From the NCBI GenBank assembly GCA_029932755.1, contig JAOZPK010000067.1:1-12107 (forward strand): a stretch of DNA of 12,107 nt, written 5' to 3'. Below, piece after piece: positions 1-6,461 of this stretch. Source of the DNA: Candidatus Cloacimonadota bacterium. GTDB taxonomy: Bacteria > Cloacimonadota > Cloacimonadia > Cloacimonadales > TCS61. The translations under genes were made by a program, and so were the position numbers. Each line of letters starts with the position of its first letter. Positions within the stretch are counted from its first letter, which is position 1. Below the pieces are notes generated by a model. The model saw only the letters and a program-made list of their open reading frames with translations. It was not told where the DNA came from and ran no database searches.

Positions 1-232
1 TACCTTCAACAATTTTACCTTGTTCAAATTTTTTGAAATGTTCATCAAGTAAAGACTCCATATCTTCTTCAAAATCATCATTACTTAATTCTTTTTTTTC
101 TTCTTCTTTTTTTTCCTTTTTTACTTTCGTTTTCTCTTCGTTAGATTCTTCTTGAACTTCAGATTGTTCATCTTCTGTTTTTTCGATAGTTTCATTAGTT
201 TCGAAAACTTCATTTTGATCGTTAACAAACAT
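1..232 (-). CDS. rpsA: 30S ribosomal protein S1, N-terminal part (cut by window edge)
   Basis: The first 77 residues of a protein that continues beyond base 1. Residues 1-55 are a highly charged, low-complexity extension: acidic up to about residue 33, then lysine/glutamate rich at 34-48. After that comes MESLLDEHFKKFEQGKIVEG (58-77), which resembles the lead-in to the first S1 (OB-fold) domain of ribosomal protein S1, the mRNA-binding protein of the small subunit. The call rests on that short match and on the position directly after ispH, a known rpsA neighbour. The ATG shares its A with the ispH TAA stop (TAATG), and a GGAGG lies 4 bases upstream inside ispH, so translation is probably coupled. 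Two runs of eight A on the coding strand encode the lysine-rich part. Another S1-domain protein cannot be excluded without the rest of the gene. Confidence 0.75.
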   Translation of the reverse strand, partial: MFVNDQNEVFETNETIEKTEDEQSEVQEESNEEKTKVKKEKKEEEKKELSNDDFEEDMESLLDEHFKKFEQGKIVEG

Positions 233-1113
233 TATTCCTCCTTAAAACCAGGAATATCTTCGATTTTATCGACTTTATTAATATTCCCTATACACTCTAA
301 AATTTCATTGTACACTTCTACAATAATCCAATCGGGTGTAGAAGCTCCAGCTGTTAAACCAATATCCTGTTTATCTTTGAACCACTTTCTATCGATTTCA
401 CAAGCTGTCTCAATATGATAGGTCTTTACAAAACTTTCGCAAATTCTGGCAAGCATTTTTGTATTTGAACTATTTTTACCACCTACAACAATCATGATGT
501 CACTCTCTCTTGCAAGAGCTAAAGTTGAATTTTGGCGAATGGTTGTAGCATTGCAAATCGTGTTTATAACACGCATCTCATGACATCTGGGAACCAATTT
601 CTTTACCAAATCTTGAAGATCTTCAACTCTTCTGGTTGTTTGGGAAATAATTCCAACTTTTTTAAACTGCTTATCTACTAGTTCATCTGCATTTGCCACG
701 ATTATTACTTCTTTATCTACATATGATCGTAAAGCTTTAACTTCTGGATGATCCCGATCTCCTAAAATAATTAACTCATAACCATCTTCTGATAACGATT
801 TCGCATAATCCTGAGTTTTTGAAACATACGGACAAGTTGCATTAATTATTTCGATATTATTCTTCTCTAATTCTTCCAGAATTTCTTTTTTGATGCCATG
901 TGATCTGATTATTGTAGGACGCCCTTTTATTTGTTCAATATTATCAACTTTCAATATGTTTTCACTCTCAAGTTTTGCAACCATCTGCGGATTATGAATT
1001 ATTGAACCAAGAGTAACTATTTCATGATTATTTTTAGATGTTTTAAGTGCTATTTTTATAGCTCTTTTCACTCCGAAACAAAAACCTGAATTTTTAGCAA
1101 TTCTAACACTCAT
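232..1113 (-). CDS. ispH: 4-hydroxy-3-methylbut-2-enyl diphosphate reductase (IspH/LytB)
   Basis: Cytosolic [4Fe-4S] enzyme of the last step of the non-mevalonate (MEP) isoprenoid pathway; it reduces HMBPP to isopentenyl and dimethylallyl diphosphate. All three cluster cysteines are visible: C12 in SGFCFGV, C94 in NATCPYV and C187 in TICNAT. Substrate-binding histidines are present as H40 (IIHNPQMV), H72 (RSHGI) and H122 (GDRDHPEV), with the proton-relay glutamate at E124. The SQTT (157-160), NSSN (214-217) and ASTPDW (257-262) motifs also fit. At 293 residues it has the compact length of bacterial IspH without an S1 fusion. The ATG overlaps the plsC stop by 4 bases (ATGA), and the stop overlaps the rpsA start by 1. 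In many clostridia ispH and rpsA form one fused gene; here they are separate but touching. Confidence 0.97.
   Translation of the reverse strand: MSVRIAKNSGFCFGVKRAIKIALKTSKNNHEIVTLGSIIHNPQMVAKLESENILKVDNIEQIKGRPTIIRSHGIKKEILEELEKNNIEIINATCPYVSKTQDYAKSLSEDGYELIILGDRDHPEVKALRSYVDKEVIIVANADELVDKQFKKVGIISQTTRRVEDLQDLVKKLVPRCHEMRVINTICNATTIRQNSTLALARESDIMIVVGGKNSSNTKMLARICESFVKTYHIETACEIDRKWFKDKQDIGLTAGASTPDWIIVEVYNEILECIGNINKVDKIEDIPGFKEE
237..241 (-). promoter_or_regulatory. Ribosome binding site of rpsA
   Basis: GGAGG on the minus strand, 4 bases before the rpsA ATG and inside the last codons of ispH. It supports the ATG at 232 as the S1 start despite the one-base overlap with the ispH stop. 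Confidence 0.75.
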
Positions 1114-1700
1114 TTTTTCAGGTCCATTATTTTTTTATAAACTGTGTTAGCAAGTTCGCGATAGTTTTCTTTCTTTTCTTCTAAATGAGAAAATTCTTCA
1201 TATTTATATTTTTCTCCGACAATTATACGTAGATGTTTTTTACCAAAAAGGCATTCTAATAACTTGTTAGAATTCTCAATGTGAATTGGAAGAATATCAA
1301 CTTTCATCTGAATTGCAAATTTTCCAACTCCAGCCTTTGCTTTTCCGCCATTGCGAGTTCCTTCTGGAAAGATTAACATTGAATGACCTGAGCTTAGAAG
1401 TTTTTGCACGGTCGTAATTGCATATTTGTCAATTCTTCCTCTCTTTACTGGAATTGCATTTATCGATCTGAAAAATTTATCCATCAATTTATTTTTGAAT
1501 ATCTCAGATTTAGCCAAATAATGAATTTCTAAAGGTATGATAGAACCAATAAATGGAGGATCGAGTATAGAAATATGATTTGCTACAATAATGCAGTTCT
1601 CTACATTTGCCAATCTTTGCTCATTCTCAATTTTCAATCCCAAAAAAATTTTAGTAAACTTACGAAAGAGATACGTTAAAAAATTATATAATTTATTCAT
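1110..1700 (-). CDS. plsC: 1-acyl-sn-glycerol-3-phosphate acyltransferase family protein (PlsC-like)
   Basis: Membrane-associated acyltransferase that probably adds the second acyl chain to lysophosphatidic acid in phospholipid synthesis. Numbering from the start chosen here (196 residues), the catalytic H-X4-D motif is ANHISILD with H42 and D47, the glycerol-phosphate-binding motif is FPEGTR at 111-116, and IPVKRGR (83-89) is the usual intermediate block. The N-terminal 25 residues are hydrophobic and basic, as expected for membrane contact. An in-frame ATG at 1745 would add 15 residues, but it lies inside cmk and has no ribosome binding site; the ATG at 1700 lies 7 bases after the cmk stop. 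The stop overlaps the ispH start as ATGA. The acyl acceptor is inferred from the family; PlsC homologues acting on other lysolipids look alike. Confidence 0.9.
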   Translation of the reverse strand: MNKLYNFLTYLFRKFTKIFLGLKIENEQRLANVENCIIVANHISILDPPFIGSIIPLEIHYLAKSEIFKNKLMDKFFRSINAIPVKRGRIDKYAITTVQKLLSSGHSMLIFPEGTRNGGKAKAGVGKFAIQMKVDILPIHIENSNKLLECLFGKKHLRIIVGEKYKYEEFSHLEEKKENYRELANTVYKKIMDLKK

Positions 1701-1707
1701 ACTTAAC

Positions 1708-2370
1708 TCACTTGATTTTATTGTAAATAAATTGTACTTGTTCATTTATCGACATTTTTGAGGTATCTACTGGAATTGCATCATCCGCTTGCCTAAGTGG
1801 AGATATTTCACGAGTAGTATCATTTTTATCTCTCCAAATCAGTTCCTCTTCGATTTCTTCCAATGTAATGCTCTCACCTTTTTCTTTAGTTTCTTCCCAT
1901 CTGCGTAAAGCACGTGTTTTTACATCAGCAATCATAAAGAATTTAAAATCAGCATTAGGAAATACAACCGTTCCAATATCTCTGCCATCCATGATGACAC
2001 CGCCATTCTCTCCAATTTTACGTTGTAATTCAACCATTTTCTTCCGAACCATTCCGATTACTGCTATCTGAGAAGACAATTTTGTAATATCCGCTTCCCT
2101 TATCCGTTCTGTAACATCTTCCTCATTCAAAAATATTTTATTCCCATCTTCTTCATATTCTATTCTGATACTAATTTTATCAAGCATTTCTTTTAAGGCA
2201 GCTTCATCATCTAAGCTTATATTTTGCAACAAAGTACACAGACCGGAAGCACGGTACATAGCTCCTGTATCAATATAAATATATTTCAATTTTATTGCTA
2301 ATTGTTTTGCCGTTGTACTTTTACCGGAAGCAGCCGGGCCGTCTATGGCAATTACAAATTTATTATTCAT
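1708..2370 (-). CDS. cmk: Cytidylate kinase
   Basis: Cytosolic nucleoside monophosphate kinase that phosphorylates CMP and dCMP with ATP, feeding CDP/CTP for RNA, DNA and CDP-lipid synthesis. From the start chosen here (220 residues, normal for bacterial Cmk) the P-loop is GPAASGKS at 11-18, followed by DTGAMYR (34-40), the CMP-binding DGRDIGTVVFP (128-138) and the lid-region RDKNDTTRE (180-188). The CMP-specific insert between about 60 and 95 is present. An in-frame ATG two codons upstream, at 2376, abuts AAGGA with no spacing, whereas the ATG at 2370 has that site at a normal 6-base spacing. The neighbours plsC, ispH and rpsA follow in the order common in clostridia. The stop lies 7 bases before the plsC ATG. 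Confidence 0.96.
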   Translation of the reverse strand: MNNKFVIAIDGPAASGKSTTAKQLAIKLKYIYIDTGAMYRASGLCTLLQNISLDDEAALKEMLDKISIRIEYEEDGNKIFLNEEDVTERIREADITKLSSQIAVIGMVRKKMVELQRKIGENGGVIMDGRDIGTVVFPNADFKFFMIADVKTRALRRWEETKEKGESITLEEIEEELIWRDKNDTTREISPLRQADDAIPVDTSKMSINEQVQFIYNKIK

Positions 2371-2376
2371 TTTCAT

Positions 2377-2381
2377 TCCTT
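2377..2381 (-). promoter_or_regulatory. Ribosome binding site that decides the cmk start
   Basis: AAGGA on the minus strand, directly adjacent to the first possible ATG (2374-2376) and 6 bases from the second (2368-2370). The spacing favours the second ATG as the true start of cmk. Confidence 0.6.
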
Positions 2382-2826
2382 AAAAATTATAAACTAATCC
2401 AACTGTATTGTTTTCAAATTTAAGGTGGATTTTATTTTCTCTCTCTTCAAAATCAAAGAGATGAGCATCAACATAGGCATCAATAGCAGAAAGAAAAATA
2501 ATCGTTCCAACCCAGAAAAAGTCACTTTGACGTCTTTCATAATATTTTACATACTCATTATAATCTGAATCTAACTCAGAAACTTTATATCTATCATAAT
2601 ATTTTTCTGCCTCAAGATGATGATACGCAGCAAGACCAATAAAACTGCCTTCAAGTGCAAATACAAATCCAGTTTTTAAATATTTTCCGTTATATAATTG
2701 ACCTCCTCCCGGAATAAAACAGGAAAGGATGGCAGCTTTAAGCGGTTGTTTAGTAATAACTTTCTCTTCAGCTGTAAGAGATATTAAGATAAAAGTTAAG
2801 AAAATAATTAAAAATATTTTACGCAT
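2380..2826 (-). CDS. Small exported DUF5683-like protein of unknown function
   Basis: A 148-residue protein with a signal peptide or N-terminal anchor at about 3-19 (RKIFLIIFLTFILISLTAEE). It then carries KAAILSCFIPGGGQLYNGKYLKTG (written here in two parts: KAAILSCFIPGGGQ at 30-43 and LYNGKYLKTG at 44-53), the proline/glycine-rich helix-turn signature I associate with DUF5683. Two hydrophobic stretches (about 52-68 and 103-116) flank a tyrosine-rich charged segment, so it is probably a small membrane protein with about two helices after the leader. DUF5683-like proteins are common in FCB-group diderms and have no established function. Its start overlaps the upstream deoxyhypusine-synthase-like gene by 8 bases; AGAGAG lies a few bases upstream. 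Its place inside a housekeeping operon suggests an envelope role, which is inference only. Confidence 0.7.
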   Translation of the reverse strand: MRKIFLIIFLTFILISLTAEEKVITKQPLKAAILSCFIPGGGQLYNGKYLKTGFVFALEGSFIGLAAYHHLEAEKYYDRYKVSELDSDYNEYVKYYERRQSDFFWVGTIIFLSAIDAYVDAHLFDFEERENKIHLKFENNTVGLVYNF

Positions 2827-3763
2827 TTTTAATTCTCTCTTTTAAAGTTTGGAAAAACAGAGGTATCATGATCTCATGATGCCCAATAAAATAATAACCT
2901 TTTCCTCCGCTTAATGTGGGGCGGTGAACAATATTAGTTTGGGGTCTGTAATGTATATTCATATCGAAAACGGCAGTATAGAAATTATTAAGAGGATAAC
3001 CCAGATTGCGGACAACCGTTACAGCTTTTAAAAATACTTCCGGCATAATAACTGCTGAACCAAAATTCAGGAAAACACCACCATTATTAAGTTCAATTAA
3101 ATTATTGCAAAGAATCCTAAAATCACGCATTGAACAGTCACCAATAGCGGCGCCATTTGCTGTTTCATGCTGATGAACAATATCGGTTCCCAAAGCTACA
3201 TGCACTGTAAATGGAATATCCAATTTATATGCATTTGCAAAAAGTGAGAGATGATTATTTTCTGCTTTTATTTCTATCAGGTTTTTCCCGATCGCTTCTC
3301 CGTAACCAAATTTTTTATAAGCAGAACTAATAATTTTATTGATCCCGTCACAGGTTTCTTTTACCATTCCAAATTCACCCGTTTCTAAGGCAGCCGCTAC
3401 ATCTTCAGAAGTTTCACCAAATCTGGCAATTTCATAATCGTGAATAACAACCGAACCATTCGAAGCTAATCCTGTTATTAACCCCAACTCCATCATTTCA
3501 ATAATGTTCGGAGCTAAACCGCATTTGATAATATGACCACCCAGCGCAACAATAACAGGTTTATTATTTTTATAGGCTTGAACACATTTATCCAGCAGTT
3601 CATTAAAATCTTTTGCCTTTAGAATATCAGGTAATGATTTAGTGAATTCCTTAAAATTATTTATGCCGGGTTTAGAAAAACTCTCTTTCTTTACTAAACT
3701 AGATCTGGATTTTATTGAGGTTTTATTAAGATTGGAAAGATCAATTTCTGCAAATTTACTCAT
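2819..3763 (-). CDS. Deoxyhypusine-synthase-like conserved protein, substrate unknown
   Basis: A 314-residue cytosolic protein (no signal, no membrane helix) of a bacterial family of uncharacterised proteins that I associate with the deoxyhypusine synthase fold (NAD-binding, Rossmann-like). Distinctive blocks are GGHIIKCGL (75-83), NGSVVIHDYE (102-111), TSEDV (118-122), HQHE (197-200), GSAVIMPEVFLKA (235-247), HYRPQTN (271-277) and GHHEIMIPL (294-302). Genuine deoxyhypusine synthases modify a lysine of eIF5A in eukaryotes and archaea with spermidine; I cannot place their active-site lysine here, and bacteria lack eIF5A, so this is probably a different reaction. The several conserved-looking His, Asp and Glu residues suggest an enzyme. 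GGAG sits 5 bases before the ATG at 3763; an in-frame GTG at 3769 falls within that site and is unlikely. The gene follows the tgt stop by 2 bases and overlaps the next gene by 8. Confidence 0.55.
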   Translation of the reverse strand: MSKFAEIDLSNLNKTSIKSRSSLVKKESFSKPGINNFKEFTKSLPDILKAKDFNELLDKCVQAYKNNKPVIVALGGHIIKCGLAPNIIEMMELGLITGLASNGSVVIHDYEIARFGETSEDVAAALETGEFGMVKETCDGINKIISSAYKKFGYGEAIGKNLIEIKAENNHLSLFANAYKLDIPFTVHVALGTDIVHQHETANGAAIGDCSMRDFRILCNNLIELNNGGVFLNFGSAVIMPEVFLKAVTVVRNLGYPLNNFYTAVFDMNIHYRPQTNIVHRPTLSGGKGYYFIGHHEIMIPLFFQTLKERIKNA

Positions 3764-3765
3764 AA

Positions 3766-4890
3766 TCACTCCATTTTCATATCAAGTTTTTTTGCATTCT
3801 CATTTTTGAATGTGGCATAGTTTCCGTCCAGAATTGCCTCTCTTGCTTTTGTAACAAGATTCAAATAGAAATGCAAACTGTGAATAGAAGCTAACCTCAT
3901 TCCCAATAATTCATTAACATTGAATAAATGACGAATATAGGCACGAGAGAAATTCCGGCAAGTATAACATTGGCAATTTTCATCAATTGGAGAAAAATCC
4001 TCTTTATATCTGGCAGATTTTATTATCATTTTTCCATTCCAGGTAAAGATAGTTCCCTTTCTCGCATTCCTTGTTGGCATCACACAATCGAACATATCAA
4101 TACCATTTTCTATGTTCTTCAGCAAATCACCCGGAGTCCCAACACCCATTAGATATCTGGGTTTTTCCTTAGGCAAAATATTGTTAAGAAATTTTGTGAT
4201 CTTTAACATATCTTCTTTCTCTTCACCAACTGCCAAACCACCAATTGAATACCCGGGGAAATCCATATTCATCAATTTTTTAGCACTTTCTTCACGTAGA
4301 TCTTCGTAAATTCCACCTTGCACAATTCCGAATAATGCCTGCTGTTTAGTATTTTCATGAACAGCCTTCCCTCGTACAGCCCAATCCAGAGTTGTCTTTA
4401 ATGAATCTGCTACATATTTTTTCGTAGCCGGATACGCAGGGCATTCATCAAAAGACATGATAATATCAGCTCCAATTGTGTTTTGAATTTCCATTACTTT
4501 TTCGGGTGTGAACATATGATAACTACCATCAATATGAGATTGAAAGCGAACTCCTTCAGGAGTAATTTTGCGCAAACCAGCCAGGCTCATTACCTGGAAA
4601 CCACCACTATCGGTAAGAATTGGTTTATTCCAACCCATAAACTTATGCAAACCACCCGCTTTTTTTATCAGTTCATGACCCGGACGTAAATATAGATGAT
4701 ATGTATTCCCTAAAATTATTTGTGCATTTACATTATGTAAATCTAAGGGATCTAAAGTTTTAACCGTTGCCCGTGTACCAACCGGCATAAATATTGGTGT
4801 TTTAATTTCACCGTGAGGAGTCTTTAATACACCTGCCCGCGAGTTTTCACATCTAGCTTCAATTTTAAAATCGAAAATATTAGCCTCCAT
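3766..4890 (-). CDS. tgt: Queuine tRNA-ribosyltransferase (tRNA-guanine transglycosylase)
   Basis: Cytosolic enzyme that swaps guanine-34 in the anticodon of GUN tRNAs (Asp, Asn, His, Tyr) for the queuosine precursor preQ1. Its 374 residues match bacterial Tgt. Visible landmarks are DSGGFQV (94-100) with the general acid/base D94, SFDEC (146-150), GIVQGG (188-193), GLAVGE (218-223) for preQ1 recognition, and FDCVMPTRNAR (267-277 region), in which D268 or its neighbour is the nucleophilic aspartate. The zinc site is CQCYTC (C306, C308, C311) with H337. Translation from the ATG at 4890 gives a standard N-terminus, but the preceding bases hold only a weak GAGA; oddly, a GGAGG lies just inside the gene. 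The start overlaps rseP by 11 bases. No other queuosine gene is in the window. Confidence 0.97.
   Translation of the reverse strand: MEANIFDFKIEARCENSRAGVLKTPHGEIKTPIFMPVGTRATVKTLDPLDLHNVNAQIILGNTYHLYLRPGHELIKKAGGLHKFMGWNKPILTDSGGFQVMSLAGLRKITPEGVRFQSHIDGSYHMFTPEKVMEIQNTIGADIIMSFDECPAYPATKKYVADSLKTTLDWAVRGKAVHENTKQQALFGIVQGGIYEDLREESAKKLMNMDFPGYSIGGLAVGEEKEDMLKITKFLNNILPKEKPRYLMGVGTPGDLLKNIENGIDMFDCVMPTRNARKGTIFTWNGKMIIKSARYKEDFSPIDENCQCYTCRNFSRAYIRHLFNVNELLGMRLASIHSLHFYLNLVTKAREAILDGNYATFKNENAKKLDMKME
3769..3772 (-). promoter_or_regulatory. Ribosome binding site that decides the start of the deoxyhypusine-synthase-like gene
   Basis: GGAG on the minus strand, 5 bases before the ATG at 3761-3763 and straddling the end of tgt. 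It argues against the in-frame GTG at 3767-3769, which would overlap it. Confidence 0.6.
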
Positions 4891-6199
4891 TCTCGATCTG
4901 AATGTTATGTTCCTTTATAGAACTAGTACGACTGAATAATCTACTGAGGTCATTCCAGAATGCAAAGATCATCAGGAATACAAGTATGAAAAGCCCGACA
5001 TTTTGTAATGCGATCTGAATTTTTAAACCTAAGGGTTTCTTTCTGATCCCTTCGATAAAGCAGAAAAAAATATGCCCACCATCCAGAATTGGAATTGGAA
5101 GTAAATTCATTATCATTAATATTAAACTAATGGCTGCTATAAAAGAAAGTATGCTATCAAGACCCTTATCCGCAGTTTGAGCAGACATTGCATATATCAT
5201 CACAGGCCCGCCAAGATTACTTTTGATCGCACTTGGATTTGCAATCAATTTATAAAGCATCACATAATTCAGATATACGAAATTTATGGTTCCCATCGTA
5301 CCGTATTTAATTGATTCTAAAAAACTATATCTCTCAATATATTTTACAGGCATGTACTGCGTGATGCCGATAATCCTGTTATCATCTAGAAGATTCTCTT
5401 CCGGTGATAGAGATTTTTCAAAGATATCATCACCGCGTTTTATCTTAAGTGTAATCGATTCATTTTCATTTGTAGTGATAGCCGTACGCATTTCATACCA
5501 GTTTTTTACATCTTTTCCATCAACTGATAAAACTTCATCGTTATCCATTAAACCGGATTTATAAGCTGCCATGCCCGGTGCCACTTCACCTATCACAGCA
5601 GGGACATAAGGTAATATTTCAGTCATCCAGGTTTTGGGTTCAACTTCATTATTAGTAATAAGAATTTGTTCGTCATTTCGCTCGATAAGAAAAGTATTTT
5701 CTTCATCAATTTTTACATATTGAATAATTTGAGTCCAACCATTTACATCTTTATCATTTACTTGTAATATAGTATCTTTTTCTTGTACAAATTTAGTATA
5801 ATGTGCACTAACTTTCCCTACTATTGGAAGTTGATCTTCAAAATGTTTGCCAATTGCAAAGGTGAGAATGAAAATAAATAGAGCTAAAATTAAATTAGCA
5901 AAAGGTCCGGCAAAAGCTATTATTGCACGTTGCCACCACCTTTTTGTTTTAAATGAATTTTCTGTATCCTCAACTTCTTCATCAGGATTTTCACCCTTCA
6001 TCTTCAAATACCCGCCAAGTGGGATCAATGAAATTCTATATTCTGTCTTACCTTTTTTAAAAGCTAATAACTTGGGTCCAAATCCAATTGAAAATTTTTC
6101 TACTTCTACATTAAATATCCTGGCAGCAATGAAATGCCCCAATTCATGAAAAGTTACCAAAACTCCTAAAGCTACAATAGCGCCAATTATATTAAACAT
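4880..6199 (-). CDS. rseP: RIP metalloprotease RseP (site-2 protease, M50)
   Basis: Inner-membrane zinc protease that cuts transmembrane substrates such as anti-sigma factors or leftover signal peptides. The catalytic HELGH is at 18-22 in the first helix and the third zinc ligand, D373, lies in LLPIPILDGGH (366-376). Four membrane helices are seen (about 3-25, 95-117, 347-369, 394-415). FAGPFANLILA (96-106) is a conserved helix motif. Two PDZ domains fill the periplasmic part: one degenerate (about 125-185) and one clear (about 200-265, with GEVAPGMAAYKSGLMDNDEV-type carboxylate loop). Length (439) fits the family. AAAGGAG lies 4 bases before the ATG, the best ribosome binding site in the operon, and this is its first gene. 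Unlike in many bacteria, dxr and cdsA are not next to it. Confidence 0.96.
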   Translation of the reverse strand: MFNIIGAIVALGVLVTFHELGHFIAARIFNVEVEKFSIGFGPKLLAFKKGKTEYRISLIPLGGYLKMKGENPDEEVEDTENSFKTKRWWQRAIIAFAGPFANLILALFIFILTFAIGKHFEDQLPIVGKVSAHYTKFVQEKDTILQVNDKDVNGWTQIIQYVKIDEENTFLIERNDEQILITNNEVEPKTWMTEILPYVPAVIGEVAPGMAAYKSGLMDNDEVLSVDGKDVKNWYEMRTAITTNENESITLKIKRGDDIFEKSLSPEENLLDDNRIIGITQYMPVKYIERYSFLESIKYGTMGTINFVYLNYVMLYKLIANPSAIKSNLGGPVMIYAMSAQTADKGLDSILSFIAAISLILMIMNLLPIPILDGGHIFFCFIEGIRKKPLGLKIQIALQNVGLFILVFLMIFAFWNDLSRLFSRTSSIKEHNIQIENGG

Positions 6200-6215
6200 A
6201 AAACTCCTTTAATAA

Positions 6216-6244
6216 AATATAATAAAGGATTTTGCATAATTCAA
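6216..6244 (-). promoter_or_regulatory. Possible sigma-70-type promoter of the rseP operon
   Basis: On the minus strand TTGAAT (6239-6244) and TATATT (6216-6221) are separated by 17 bases, a 4/6 and 5/6 match to the housekeeping consensus. It is the best pair I find upstream of the eight-gene run. Against it, the expected start point near 6209 falls on the ribosome binding site (6204-6210), leaving an unusually short leader, and AT-rich sequence yields such matches by chance. Confidence 0.3.
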
Positions 6245-6338
6245 TTACTAATTCACTTTCGTTCCCTCTCTTCAAAAAGAGGGATGACTTCTTTTTCCCA
6301 TGATTATCAAAATCCCATAATTATGCAGAACTCTTTAT
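6222..6338. repeat. Imperfect inverted repeat (20-base arms, 117 bp overall) in the divergent intergenic region
   Basis: The left arm at 6222-6241 and the reverse complement of the right arm at 6319-6338 agree at 17 of 20 positions, including a perfect inner TGCATAATT / AATTATGCA. The 77 bases between them contain a separate hairpin. No target-site duplication is visible at the ends. It could be a small non-autonomous (MITE-like) element or paired operator sites between rseP and the peptidase gene. The remainder of the 262-base gap (6339-6461) is AT-rich and shows no gene. Confidence 0.5.
6263..6284. repeat. Hairpin TCCCTCT - 8-base loop - AGAGGGA
   Basis: A perfect 7-bp stem (6263-6269 with 6278-6284) in the middle of the larger inverted repeat. 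It lies far from any gene end and is flanked by divergent genes, so a transcription terminator for a known gene is unlikely. Its G/C-rich stem stands out from the AT-rich surroundings. Confidence 0.5.
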
Positions 6339-6461
6339 CCACATTAATATTCAAATCCTTTCAAATTGCTCTATAGGTCAAGTTTTTTGCTTGTTTCCTG
6401 ATTTTATTTGACATATTTCACACTTATCACAAAAAAGCAAAAAAGTATGGAAAAATAAATT

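Noticed and set aside
152..418. Open frame of 88 codons on the plus strand
   Set aside because: It lies across the junction of rpsA and ispH, opposite both, with no ribosome binding site and no recognisable domain.
1701..1745. Longer plsC start at 1745
   Set aside because: It would overlap cmk by 38 bases and has no Shine-Dalgarno-like sequence; the ATG at 1700 fits the gene spacing better.
4483..4689. Plus-strand open frames opposite tgt (also at 3928-4152 and 4112-4309)
   Set aside because: Antisense shadows of a gene with complete catalytic and zinc motifs; the translations look like random sequence.
6408..6413. TTGACA as the -35 box of the peptidase gene
   Set aside because: At 16 to 18 bases downstream the sequence is an A-rich run without a TATAAT-like hexamer, so no promoter is claimed.
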